Origin: Pseudomonadota bacterium
GTDB lineage: Bacteria > Pseudomonadota > Gammaproteobacteria > Burkholderiales > Thiobacillaceae
Direction: 5' to 3'
Assembly: GCA_021821425.1 (NCBI GenBank)
Contig: JAKACL010000002.1
Span: 1 to 32,357, forward strand
DNA length: 32,357 nucleotides
Shown: in pieces, positions 17,177-26,169 of the stretch
How positions within the stretch are numbered: the stretch's first letter is position 1
Layout of the letters: every line of letters starts with the position of its first letter
Notes under the pieces: generated by a model
Told to the model about the DNA's origin: nothing
Seen by the model: only the letters and a program-made list of their open reading frames with translations
The model's database searches: none
Made by a program: the position numbers and the translations under genes

Positions 17177-18598
17177 ATGAACCAGCAAGCCGACGCCACC
17201 ATCGAATCAGCGAAGCGCGGGGCTCCAAGGCCCCGCGTCTTCATTTCGGCTGCGCATAAATCGTCCGGCAAGACCACGCTCACGCTCGGCCTGTGTGCCG
17301 CCCTGCACGCGCGCGGCCATGCGGTGCAGCCGTTCAAGAAAGGCCCCGACTACATCGATCCGCTGTGGCTGGGCATGGCGGCGCAACGGCCCTGCTACAA
17401 CCTCGATTTCCACATGATGCAGCGTGCCGAAATCGAGCAACAGTTTGCCTGCGCCGCGTCCGACGCCCGCATCAGCCTGATCGAGGGCAACAAGGGCCTG
17501 TACGACGGGCTCGACCTCGACGGCAGCAACAGCAATGCTGCACTCGCCAAGTTGCTGGATGCGCCGGTGGTGCTGGTGATCGACGCGCGCGGCATGACGC
17601 GCGGCGTCGCGCCGCTGATCCTCGGCTACCAGGCCTTCGATCCGGATATCCGCATTGCCGGCGTCATTCTCAACAACCTCGGCGGCAGCCGTCACGAATC
17701 CAAATTGAGGGCGGTCATCGAGCATTACACCGAGGTCGCCGTGATCGGCGCGGTGCAGCACGACGCCAGCATGCAGATCGCCGAACGCCATCTCGGGTTG
17801 GTGCCGGCCAACGAACAGGACGCTGCGCGCGCGCGGATTGCGCACGTCGGCGAACGCGTGGCCGCGCAGGTCGACCTGGCGCGCTTGCTGGCGATTGCCG
17901 ACAGCGCATCGCCCATGCAGGCTTTGCCGTCCGCCGAAACGATCGCCTCCGTCGCACCGGTGCGCATCGGCATCGCACACGACCCGGCTTTCGGCTTTTA
18001 CTACAGCGAGGACCTCGACAGCCTGCGCGCCGCCAACGTCGAGCTGGTCGACATCGACACCCTGCATGCGCATGCGCTGCCCGACATCGACGGCCTCATC
18101 ATCGGCGGCGGCTTTCCGGAAATGTTCATGGCCGAACTGGAGGCGAATGTCCCGTTGCGCAAGGCGATCCGCAGCGCCATTGAGGCGGGGTTGCCGACCT
18201 ACGCCGAGTGCGGCGGCCTGATGTACCTGTCGCGGCAACTCAGCTGGCAGGGGCAGACGCGCGAGATGGTGGGTGTGGTGCCGGGCGATACCGTGATGCA
18301 CGAACGGCCGGTGGGACGCGGCTATGCGCGCCTGCAGCCGACCGGCGCTGACCGCTGGCAGGAGACCGCGCCGATTCCCGCGCACGAATTTCACTATTCG
18401 TCTCTGGAAAACCTGCCGGCCGACGCCATCTATGCTTATCAGGTGACGCGCGGCCATGGCATCGACGGCAGGCATGACGGCTACCAGCAGCACAACCTGC
18501 TGGCCGGCTATGTGCATCGCCGCGGCAGTGGCGCGCAGGGCTGGATCGCGCCGTTTTTGAACCAGGTGCGCGCGCACAAGGCGCGCGCCGCCGCTTAA
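17177..18598 (+). CDS. dsrN: DsrN, siroheme amidase (CobB/CbiA-like)
   Basis: Glutamine-dependent amidase related to cobyrinic acid a,c-diamide synthase, proposed to convert siroheme to siro(haem)amide for DsrAB. The 473 residues have an N-terminal P-loop (SAAHKSSGKTTLTLG, about 24-38) and a C-terminal class I glutamine amidotransferase domain with the nucleophile in YAECGGLMYL and a late catalytic histidine in HEFHYSSLE. The ATG at 17177 is chosen; an in-frame TTG at 17168 adds three residues only. In this operon, placement ahead of dsrR and cysG groups cofactor synthesis at the 3' end. Confidence 0.94.
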   Translation: MNQQADATIESAKRGAPRPRVFISAAHKSSGKTTLTLGLCAALHARGHAVQPFKKGPDYIDPLWLGMAAQRPCYNLDFHMMQRAEIEQQFACAASDARISLIEGNKGLYDGLDLDGSNSNAALAKLLDAPVVLVIDARGMTRGVAPLILGYQAFDPDIRIAGVILNNLGGSRHESKLRAVIEHYTEVAVIGAVQHDASMQIAERHLGLVPANEQDAARARIAHVGERVAAQVDLARLLAIADSASPMQALPSAETIASVAPVRIGIAHDPAFGFYYSEDLDSLRAANVELVDIDTLHAHALPDIDGLIIGGGFPEMFMAELEANVPLRKAIRSAIEAGLPTYAECGGLMYLSRQLSWQGQTREMVGVVPGDTVMHERPVGRGYARLQPTGADRWQETAPIPAHEFHYSSLENLPADAIYAYQVTRGHGIDGRHDGYQQHNLLAGYVHRRGSGAQGWIAPFLNQVRAHKARAAA

Positions 18599-18617
18599 CG
18601 ACTTTGAGGAAACATCC

Positions 18618-18938
18618 ATGATCAAGATCACCGACGCCGCAGCCGAACAGATTCGCGTGGCCAACAACAACCCCGACGTGTTCGACATGATCCTGCGCGT
18701 TGCCGCCTATCAGGAAGACGACGGCAGCGTGAACTACGGCATGGGCGTCGACATCGAGCGCGAGGCCGACGAGCATCTGGTCGTCAACGGCATCGAAATC
18801 CTGATCGCCGCATCCAGCACGCCCTACCTGCAGGGCGTGACGCTCGATTTCGTCGAGATGAATCCGGGCGACCTGCGCTTCATCTTCATCCCGCCGCTGT
18901 CTGCAGAACCCGAAGACGGCACCCCCGCCGCCGAGTGA
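18618..18938 (+). CDS. dsrR: DsrR, A-type scaffold-like protein lacking the cluster cysteines
   Basis: A 106-residue member of the IscA/ErpA (A-type) fold: MIKITDAAAEQIRVAN begins like an A-type carrier and LVVNGIEILIAASSTPYLQGVTLDFV is the central block. The three cysteines that bind iron-sulfur clusters in IscA are all absent; the protein has no cysteine. That absence is a known trait of DsrR, which in Allochromatium has been linked to post-transcriptional control of the dsr genes. A GAGGAAAC site precedes the ATG, and the stop is four bases before cysG. Confidence 0.93.
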   Translation: MIKITDAAAEQIRVANNNPDVFDMILRVAAYQEDDGSVNYGMGVDIEREADEHLVVNGIEILIAASSTPYLQGVTLDFVEMNPGDLRFIFIPPLSAEPEDGTPAAE

Positions 18939-18942
18939 TCCC

Positions 18943-20382
18943 ATGAACTACCTGCCCATCTTTCTCGATCTGCGCGACCGCCACTGCCTGGTGGTGGGCG
19001 GCAGCGAAACCGCTGCCCGCAAGTCCGAGCTGCTGTTGCGTGCCGGCGCCTATGTCGACGTTGCCGCGTCCGCGTTGCACGAAGGCTTTTCGCGGCTGCC
19101 GCATGCCGATCACCTGAAGCGCATCGCGGATGCCTTCTCGCCCGAACTGCTCGACGGCAAGGACGCGGTGATCGTGGTCGAGGAGGACAAGGCGGCCGCC
19201 AAAGTCATCGCCGATGCGGCGCGCGCGCGCCACATCCCGGTCAACGTGGCCGACAAGCCGACGCTGTGCAGCTTCATCCTGCCGTCGATCATCGACCGCT
19301 CGCCGATCATGGTGGCGGTCTCCAGCGGCGGCGAATCCCCGGTGCTCGCGCGCATGCTGCGCGCACGGCTGGAAACGATGATCCCCGCCGCCTACGGCCA
19401 CCTTTCGTCGCTGGCGTCGCGCTACAAGGACCGCGTGCGCGCCGTCATCAAACCGGAGCAGCGCCGCGCCTTCTGGGAAAAGGTCTTTCTGTCGCCCGTT
19501 GCCGAAATGGTGTTCTCCGGACGCGACGTCGAGGCCGAGCACGAACTCGACGCCATGATCAAGGACGGCGCCTCCCACGACATCAGCCGCGGCGAGGTGT
19601 ATCTGGTCGGTGCCGGTCCCGGCAACCCCGACCTGCTGACCTTCCGCGCGCTGCGCCTGATGCAGCAGGCCGACGTCATCGTCTACGACCGTCTCGTCTC
19701 GCAGCCGATTCTCGACATGTGCCGGCGCGACGCCGAGCGTATCTACGTCGGAAAGGAGCGCGACGACCACGCGGTGCCGCAGGAGGAGATCAATCTGATG
19801 CTGGTGCGCCTGGCCAGGGAAGGCAAGCGCACGCTGCGTCTCAAGGGCGGCGACCCCTTCATCTTCGGCCGCGGCGGCGAGGAAATCGAAACCCTGGTCG
19901 AGCACGGCGTGCCGTTCCAGGTGGTGCCGGGCATCACCGCGGCGGCGGGCGTGGCGTCCTACGCGGGCATTCCGCTCACCCATCGCGATTACGCGCAGTC
20001 GGTCGCCTTCGTCACCGGGCATCTGAAGGAAAACACCTTCAACATGAACTGGGAGGGCATTGCCCGCCGCGACCAGACCATCGTCATCTACATGGGGCTG
20101 AAGGGCCTGCCGCTGCTGTGCGAGGCGCTGATCAAGCATGGCCTCACCGCCGACACCCCGGCCGCCATTATCCAGCACGGCACGCTGCCGACGCAGCGTG
20201 TCATCACCGGCACCCTCACCACGCTGCCGGCGCTGGCGGAAGCGGCCCAGCTCAAGGCCCCCACGCTGATCATCGTCGGCAACGTCGTCAAGCTGCGCGA
20301 AAAACTCGGCTGGTATCAGCCCGAACTGCACAGCGAGCAGGCCCACCGCACGCCGCTCGAAACGCCGGACCATCTGCGCTGA
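18943..20382 (+). CDS. cysG: Siroheme synthase, trifunctional CysG
   Basis: Converts uroporphyrinogen III to siroheme by two S-adenosylmethionine-dependent methylations, NAD-dependent oxidation and iron insertion. The 479-residue product has the N-terminal dehydrogenase/ferrochelatase half (YLPIFLDLRDRHCLVVGGSETAARKSELLLRAGA) and the C-terminal uroporphyrinogen methyltransferase half starting near VYLVGAGPGNPDLLTFRALRLMQQADVIVYDRLVS, with LRLKGGDPFIFGRGGEE and VPGITAAAGVASYAGIPLTHRDYAQ. Length is slightly above the enterobacterial 457. Direct attachment to dsrR, in the place dsrS holds in Allochromatium, indicates it supplies siroheme for DsrAB. Confidence 0.96.
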   Translation: MNYLPIFLDLRDRHCLVVGGSETAARKSELLLRAGAYVDVAASALHEGFSRLPHADHLKRIADAFSPELLDGKDAVIVVEEDKAAAKVIADAARARHIPVNVADKPTLCSFILPSIIDRSPIMVAVSSGGESPVLARMLRARLETMIPAAYGHLSSLASRYKDRVRAVIKPEQRRAFWEKVFLSPVAEMVFSGRDVEAEHELDAMIKDGASHDISRGEVYLVGAGPGNPDLLTFRALRLMQQADVIVYDRLVSQPILDMCRRDAERIYVGKERDDHAVPQEEINLMLVRLAREGKRTLRLKGGDPFIFGRGGEEIETLVEHGVPFQVVPGITAAAGVASYAGIPLTHRDYAQSVAFVTGHLKENTFNMNWEGIARRDQTIVIYMGLKGLPLLCEALIKHGLTADTPAAIIQHGTLPTQRVITGTLTTLPALAEAAQLKAPTLIIVGNVVKLREKLGWYQPELHSEQAHRTPLETPDHLR

Positions 20383-20389
20383 CCGCGGG

Positions 20390-21208
20390 ATGAGCGCCGC
20401 CCCCCTGCAGCTGACCAGCCGGTCCGACATCGAAGCGGAAATCGCGAGCCTGCGGCAGGCCGGGCGGCACATCGTGCCGGTGCGCTGGCAGGGTCAGCCC
20501 GCCTGGCTCAAGCTCAGCGTGCCGCAGCCGCCCGCCTGGCGTTATCAGCTGCTGGCCGGCATGGCGCGGCTGCTGCAGCATCCCGCGATGCAGCCGGTGC
20601 GCCCGTACGGCGGCGCCATCGGCATCCGCAACGAAGCGCGCCGCCTCGTCAGCCTGGCCGACGCCGGGCTGCGCGTGCCGCAGCTGCTGGCGCACGACGA
20701 TCACTGGCTCTTGATTTCCGACATCGGCCACACCACGCTCGAAATGCTGCTGCGGCGCAGCGAGGCGGATGCGCAAATGGAACACTGGCAGCGCGGGGCC
20801 GGCTACATCCTGCAGGCGCATCGGGCGCGCCAGTACCTGAGTCAGGCATTTGCGCGCAACCTGGTATGGTCGCCCGAACACGGCTTCGGCGCGATCGACT
20901 TCGAGGACGATCCGATCAGCGCGATGACGCTGGCGCAGGCGCAAATCCGCGACTGGCTGCCCTACTTCTTCTCCACCGCCATTCACTTCGAAGATCGGCT
21001 GCCCGAACTGTGCGCAGCCATCCAGTCGGTGCTGGCGCAGGAAGACGGCAGCGTGCGCGCCGGCGTGATCACCGCGCTGCGCCGCACCGCATGGCTGCGC
21101 GCATTGCGCGGGCTGCCGACACGGATGCAGCGGCGCGACGTGCTGAAGACCCAGTGCTATGGCGAGCTGGCGCGGCTGTGCAGCATGGCATCCGCCGCGC
21201 CCGCATAA
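20390..21208 (+). CDS. Small protein kinase-like (aminoglycoside/LPS-kinase-fold) protein
   Basis: A 272-residue protein with a degenerate bacterial kinase fold. Visible landmarks are a lysine after a strand (QPAWLKLS, Lys41), a glutamate in a helix (RNEARRLVSLADAGLRVP, Glu82), a hinge-like LLISDIGHTTLEMLL, a catalytic-loop asparagine (YLSQAFARNLVW, Asn157) and a DFG-equivalent IDFEDDP (Asp170). The catalytic-loop HxD is not obvious, so activity may be altered. Relatives of this sort phosphorylate lipopolysaccharide or proteins; the substrate here is unknown. It begins seven bases after cysG and is probably in the same transcript as the end of the dsr cluster. Confidence 0.72.
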   Translation: MSAAPLQLTSRSDIEAEIASLRQAGRHIVPVRWQGQPAWLKLSVPQPPAWRYQLLAGMARLLQHPAMQPVRPYGGAIGIRNEARRLVSLADAGLRVPQLLAHDDHWLLISDIGHTTLEMLLRRSEADAQMEHWQRGAGYILQAHRARQYLSQAFARNLVWSPEHGFGAIDFEDDPISAMTLAQAQIRDWLPYFFSTAIHFEDRLPELCAAIQSVLAQEDGSVRAGVITALRRTAWLRALRGLPTRMQRRDVLKTQCYGELARLCSMASAAPA

Positions 21209-21228
21209 GCCCTTCGCCGCCGCCCGGT

Positions 21229-22965
21229 TCAGGGGCGGGACGACGCGGTCTCCTGCGCCGCTTCCTTCGCCCGCATCTGGATTTCGATGTGTTCCCCGAC
21301 ATGGCGCACCATGCTGTCGGCCAGCTCGCGTTCGCCCACCCGCACCTCGACCGCATGCTCGCGGCGCAGCAGATCGGCCTCGTCCTCGCTGTGGCTGCGC
21401 ACCACGATGTGGATGCGCGGGTTGAGCGTGCGCGCAATCTCGATCATCTTGCGCGCCTTGAAGGCGTCGGGCGTGGCGATCACCAGCATCTGCGCGCGGG
21501 CGACATGCGCCTGGATCAGCACCGCCGGCTCGAACGCATCGCCGACCACGGCGTGAATGCCGCGGCTGCGCAGCTTTTCGACCGCCTCGCGCTGCTGCTC
21601 GGCCACCACATAGGGCACGCCGCGCGCATCCAGCGATTCGGCAATGCGCTGGCCCACGCGGCCATAGCCCACCAGCACCACGTGGCCGCTCAGCGTATGC
21701 GAGGCCACGTTGGCCGGCAGCTCGGACAAGGGGTCGTCGGGATGCTCCAGCTTGCGCGCCAGCGACGAATAGCTGCGGATCCAGGCCTGTGCCGGTTCCA
21801 CCGCCTGGAACAGCAGCGGGTTGAGCGCAATCGAGATCAGCGCGCCGGCCAGGATCAGGCTATGGCCTTCGACCGGCAGCACGCCGAGCGCCAGGCCGAG
21901 GCCGGCCAGAATGAAGGAGAACTCGCCGATTTGCGCCAGGCTCGCCGACACGGTGAGCGCGGTATTGAGCGGGTAGCGAAACGCCAGCACCAGCAGAAAC
22001 GCCGCCAGCGACTTGCCCAACACGATAATGGCCACCACCGCCAGCACCTGCAGCGGCTGGTCCATCAGCACCTTGGGATCGAACAGCATGCCGACCGAGA
22101 CGAAGAACAACACCGCGAACGCGTCGCGCAGCGGCAGCGATTCCTCGGCTGCGCGATAGCTCAGCGCCGATTCGCGCAGCACCATGCCGGCGAAAAACGC
22201 ACCCAGCGCAAACGACACGCCGAACACCGCCGACGAACCATAGGCAATGCCCAGCGCCGCCGCCACCACGCACAGCGTGAACAGTTCGCGCGAGCCGGTG
22301 CGCGCCACCTGCCACAGCAGCCAGGGAAACACGCGCCGCCCTACCACCAGCATCAGCACAATGAACAGCGCCACCTGGCCGAGTGTGATCGCCAGCGTGG
22401 CCAGCAGCGCGGACACGTCGGTTGCGTCGGTATTGCCGCCCAGCGTCGCGGCCAGCGGCGGCAGCAACACCAGTACCAGCACCATCACCAGGTCTTCAAC
22501 CACCAGCCAGCCCACAGCGATGCGGCCATTGGGCGTGGCCAGCACGCCGCGGCTTTCCAGCGCCTTTAGCAGCACCACCGTGCTTGCCACCGACAGCGAC
22601 AGCCCGAACACCACGCCCGCCAGCATGTCCCAGCCCCACCAGTGGGCCAGGCCCATGCCCATCGCGGTGGCCACCGCAATCTGCACCACCGCGCCGGGCA
22701 GGGCGATCTTCTTCACCGACAGCAGATCGTCGAGCGAGAAATGCAGACCCACGCCGAACATCAGCAGCATCACGCCGATCTCGGCCAGTTGTCCGGCCAG
22801 CGCGGTGTCGGCCACGAAGCCCGGGGTGAAAGGCCCGAGCATGATGCCAGCCAGCAGATAGCCGATCAGCGCCGGTAGCTTCAGGCGCACCGCTACGAAG
22901 CCGAAAATCAGTGCCAGCCCGAGCGCGGCGGCAATCGTGGTAATGAGGTCGACGCTGTGGGGCAT
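21229..22965 (-). CDS. YbaL/Kef-type monovalent cation:proton antiporter with RCK domain
   Basis: Inner-membrane CPA2-family antiporter of 578 residues. The first roughly 390 residues form about twelve membrane helices, including LIGYLLAGIMLGPFTPGFV, LAEIGVMLLMFGVGLHFSLDDLLSVKKIALPG and LSVASTVVLLKALE. A cytoplasmic TrkA-N/RCK domain follows (HVVLVGYGRVGQRIAESLDARGVPYVV, then HAVVGDAFEPAVLIQAHVARAQMLVIATP), which would sense nucleotide. The 558-residue E. coli YbaL is the closest type I recall; KefB and KefC are the alternatives. It is convergent with the kinase-like gene and divergent from the TPR gene, so it is not part of either unit. Confidence 0.92.
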   Translation of the reverse strand: MPHSVDLITTIAAALGLALIFGFVAVRLKLPALIGYLLAGIMLGPFTPGFVADTALAGQLAEIGVMLLMFGVGLHFSLDDLLSVKKIALPGAVVQIAVATAMGMGLAHWWGWDMLAGVVFGLSLSVASTVVLLKALESRGVLATPNGRIAVGWLVVEDLVMVLVLVLLPPLAATLGGNTDATDVSALLATLAITLGQVALFIVLMLVVGRRVFPWLLWQVARTGSRELFTLCVVAAALGIAYGSSAVFGVSFALGAFFAGMVLRESALSYRAAEESLPLRDAFAVLFFVSVGMLFDPKVLMDQPLQVLAVVAIIVLGKSLAAFLLVLAFRYPLNTALTVSASLAQIGEFSFILAGLGLALGVLPVEGHSLILAGALISIALNPLLFQAVEPAQAWIRSYSSLARKLEHPDDPLSELPANVASHTLSGHVVLVGYGRVGQRIAESLDARGVPYVVAEQQREAVEKLRSRGIHAVVGDAFEPAVLIQAHVARAQMLVIATPDAFKARKMIEIARTLNPRIHIVVRSHSEDEADLLRREHAVEVRVGERELADSMVRHVGEHIEIQMRAKEAAQETASSRP

Positions 22966-23145
22966 GGCTGGGAAGAGGCGGACAACAATGACATCAACGC
23001 TGCGATTTTACAGGACGCCTACCGCCGCCGGCCGCATCGCTACTCTTCCCGACTCGTGGCAAGACAGGAAAAGCGCAGTAAAAACAGGGCTTTTCTCTTT
23101 TTGAGACCCAGCGCGAAGCCCCATAATGCAAATGGGACCCCCACA

Positions 23146-26100
23146 ATGAGCGAGCCGAGCCTGATGCCACCCCATGCCACCCCGCAGCAATCCGAGTCCG
23201 ATTCAATCGCGCAGCTGCTGCAGCAGGCGCTCGCGCATCATCACGCCGGTCGCCTGCTGGAGGCCGGCACGCTTTACCAGACCCTGTTGCAAAGCCAGCC
23301 CGATCACGCGGAGGCCAACTACAACCTGGGCGTGATCGCGGTACAGGCGCAGCAGCCCGAGGCCGGCCTGCCGTATTTCGTGGCAGCGCTGAATGCCGAT
23401 CCGACGCACGGGCGCTACTGGGTGAACTACATCGATGCCCTCTCGCAGGCCGGCCAGCAGGGCGACGCGCGGGCCGTGCTGGCGCTGGCCCGGCAGCAGG
23501 GACTGGAAGGCGAGGAGGTGGATGCGCTGGCGGCGCGGCTGGGCGAGGAGGCATTGGCCCCAGCCCATGCGGACCAGGCTGCGTCGAGCGCTGCACCGAC
23601 CCCTGCGGCACCGGCCGGCGCCGCAGCCGGCGCCAGCCCCGGACGCGAGGACATGGAAGCGCTGATGGCGCTGTATGCGGAAGGACAGTACACGGCGCTT
23701 GCCGAACGCGCACAGCGCATGACCGTGCGGTATCCATTGCATGCGTCCGGCTGGAAAATCCTGGGCGTCGCGCTGAAGCTGCAGGGCAGGGGAGAACAGG
23801 CGCTGGAACCCCTGCGGCAGGCGGCGGCGCTGGCGCCGGACGACGTCGAGGCCTGCTACAACCTGGGCGTCACCCTGCAGGAACTGGGGCGTCTCGACGA
23901 AGCCGAGGCCTGCTACCGCCAGGCGCTGGAGATCGACCCGGTCTACGCCGACGCCACCCTCAACCTGGGCGTGACGCTGAGCAAACTGGGCCGGCTGGAC
24001 GAGGCCGAGGCGCGTCTGCGACAGGCACTGCTGCTGCGGCCGAATTACGCGGAAGCGCACAGCAACCTCGGCGCCACGCTGCTGGAACTGGGCCGGCTCG
24101 ACGAAGCCGAGGCCAGCTACCGGCAGGCGCTGCACCTGGCGCCGGACAACGCGCGGGCGCACACCAACCTGGGTATCACGCTGCAGCGGCTCGAACGGCT
24201 GGACGAGGCCGAGACGAACTGCCGGCGGGCCGTGCAGCTCATGCCGGAGGATGCCGAGACGCACGGCAACCTGGGTAATGTCCTCAGGCAAAGCGGACGG
24301 CTTGACGAAGCCGAGGCGAGCTTCAGGCAGGCGCTGCGCATCCGCACCGACGATGTCGCGATGCACAACAATCTGGCGATCACGCTGCAGGAGCTGGGCC
24401 GGCTGGACGAAGCGGACACGCACTTTCAGCTCGCGCTGTACCTCGACCCCAACGATGCCCGCAGCTACGAGAACCGAGCCAACCTGCTGCGCTTCATGGA
24501 GCGCCTGGACGAGGCCGAAACGAACTACCGCAAGGCCCTGCAGATCGCGCCGGAGGATGCCGGGCTGCACCTCAATCTGGGCAAACTGATGCGCGTCATG
24601 AACCGGCTCGACGAGGCTGAGGCCTGTTTCAGGCACGCTCTGAAAATCAGCCCGGAGGATGTAACCGTGCTCAACAACCTGGGCGTCACGCTGCAGTACC
24701 AGGGGCGGCTGGACGAGGCCGCAAGCTGGTACCGAAGCATTTTGCAGATCCAGCCGAATTACGCGGGCGCCTTGGCCAATCTGGGGGCGGCCCTTATGAG
24801 CCTGGGCCGGCTGGATGAAGCCGTGGCCTGCTCCCGGCAGGCACTGCAGATCAACCCGAAGCAAGCGGCGCTGCACAGCAATCTGCTGTATTTCCTCTCG
24901 CTCAGCGCGTCGATGGATCCGCAATCGCTGTTCCTGGAGCATGTCAGGTTTGGCGAGCAGTTCGAGCCCGCGCTCAGGGCGCACTGGCCGGCGCACACGC
25001 AGTCGCGCGATCCTGAACGCCGCCTGCAGGTCGGCTTTGTCTCGGCCGACTTCTACAACCATGCGGTCGCCACGTTCATCGAACCGGTGATCGCGCAGTT
25101 GTCCGGCGATCCGCAGTTGTCGCTGCATGCCTACTACAACAATTTCTTCGACGACGAGGTGACGGCGCGCCTGCGCGGGCACTTTGCCCACTGGCACCCG
25201 ATTGTGGGCCTGTCGGATGCGGCGCTGGCGGAAAAGATCCACGCTGACGGCATCGACATTCTGATTGATCTTTCCGGGCACTCGGGCGATAACCGCCTGC
25301 TGGTCTTTGCTCGCAAGCCCGCGCCTGTGCAGGCTAGCTGGATAGGCTATCCGAACACAACCGGACTCTCCGCCATGGATTACTACCTGGCTGATCGCTT
25401 CGTGCTGCCGCCAGGGCAGTTCGACGGTCAATTCACCGAGAAAATTGTTTGCTTACCAGCCAATTCTCCATTTCGCCCCTACGTGGGCGCACCGCCGGTC
25501 AATGTTCTGCCGGCACTGGGCAATGGCTATGTGACGTTCGGCAGCTTCAACCGGCCGAACAAGCTGAGCCGCGAAAACATTGCCTTGTGGTCGCGGCTGC
25601 TACGCGCCCTGCCGGATTCAAGAATGCTGCTCGGTGGCATGTACGAGGTGGGCTGCACTGACACGCTGATCGGCTGGTTTGCGGAAGAGGGCATCGCACG
25701 CAGCCGTCTGGATTTCCATCTGCGTAGCGACATGGAACACTATCTGGCTCTGCACCATCAGGTCGACATTTGCCTCGACACCTTCCCTTACAACGGCGGC
25801 ACCACAACCCATCACGCGCTATGGATGGGCGTACCGACATTGACACTGGTTGGAGAGAGCGTGCCCTGCAGAGTGGGCTTAGCGATACTCTCCCAGGTCG
25901 GATTGCAGGATTTTGCTGTTCAGGATGCTGAAGAATTCGTGGCGCGCGGCTTGTACTGGTCGAAGCATCTCGACGCACTCGACACTTTGCGCAGCGGCCT
26001 TCGCGAGCAATTGAACCAGTCTCCGTCCCGCAAACTTGAAATCATCGCTGCCGGGCTGGAGCGCGCGCTACGAACCATGTGGCGCCGCTGGTGTGAGGGC

Positions 26101-26169
26101 AAATCAGCCGAATCGTTCGAAGTGCATTTGTGCGATGTGGCCAACACGATGCCGGATGCAAACAAATGA
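23146..26169 (+). CDS. TPR-repeat O-GlcNAc-transferase-like (SPINDLY/GT41) glycosyltransferase
   Basis: A 1007-residue protein with a long tetratricopeptide N-terminus and a GT41 catalytic C-terminus. Ten TPR units share the core RLDEA spaced by 34 residues (about residues 248-565), preceded by two or three more divergent repeats and an alanine/proline linker (about 145-165). The catalytic region starts near residue 626 (RLQVGFVSADFYNHAVATFIEPV) and includes DGIDILIDLSGHSGDNRLLVFARKPAPVQASWIGYPNTTG, FGSFNRPNKLS and DICLDTFPYNGGTTTHHALWMGVP. Such bacterial proteins transfer a sugar to protein side chains; the target is unknown. The start at 23146 is the best ATG, with only a weak ribosome site. 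The stop overlaps the next gene by ATGA. Confidence 0.9.
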   Translation: MSEPSLMPPHATPQQSESDSIAQLLQQALAHHHAGRLLEAGTLYQTLLQSQPDHAEANYNLGVIAVQAQQPEAGLPYFVAALNADPTHGRYWVNYIDALSQAGQQGDARAVLALARQQGLEGEEVDALAARLGEEALAPAHADQAASSAAPTPAAPAGAAAGASPGREDMEALMALYAEGQYTALAERAQRMTVRYPLHASGWKILGVALKLQGRGEQALEPLRQAAALAPDDVEACYNLGVTLQELGRLDEAEACYRQALEIDPVYADATLNLGVTLSKLGRLDEAEARLRQALLLRPNYAEAHSNLGATLLELGRLDEAEASYRQALHLAPDNARAHTNLGITLQRLERLDEAETNCRRAVQLMPEDAETHGNLGNVLRQSGRLDEAEASFRQALRIRTDDVAMHNNLAITLQELGRLDEADTHFQLALYLDPNDARSYENRANLLRFMERLDEAETNYRKALQIAPEDAGLHLNLGKLMRVMNRLDEAEACFRHALKISPEDVTVLNNLGVTLQYQGRLDEAASWYRSILQIQPNYAGALANLGAALMSLGRLDEAVACSRQALQINPKQAALHSNLLYFLSLSASMDPQSLFLEHVRFGEQFEPALRAHWPAHTQSRDPERRLQVGFVSADFYNHAVATFIEPVIAQLSGDPQLSLHAYYNNFFDDEVTARLRGHFAHWHPIVGLSDAALAEKIHADGIDILIDLSGHSGDNRLLVFARKPAPVQASWIGYPNTTGLSAMDYYLADRFVLPPGQFDGQFTEKIVCLPANSPFRPYVGAPPVNVLPALGNGYVTFGSFNRPNKLSRENIALWSRLLRALPDSRMLLGGMYEVGCTDTLIGWFAEEGIARSRLDFHLRSDMEHYLALHHQVDICLDTFPYNGGTTTHHALWMGVPTLTLVGESVPCRVGLAILSQVGLQDFAVQDAEEFVARGLYWSKHLDALDTLRSGLREQLNQSPSRKLEIIAAGLERALRTMWRRWCEGKSAESFEVHLCDVANTMPDANK

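Noticed and set aside
23099..23127. Possible promoter (TTTTGA, 17 bases, CATAAT) before the TPR gene
   Set aside because: The -35 match is poor and would leave a leader of only about a dozen bases; not reliable by eye.
22966..23145. In-frame N-terminal extension of the TPR glycosyltransferase
   Set aside because: The extra residues are arginine-rich and overlap the antiporter start; the natural N-terminus begins at the ATG at 23146.
23860..24860. Tandem 102-base repeats
   Set aside because: They are degenerate and in frame, and simply encode the 34-residue TPR units with the shared RLDEA core.
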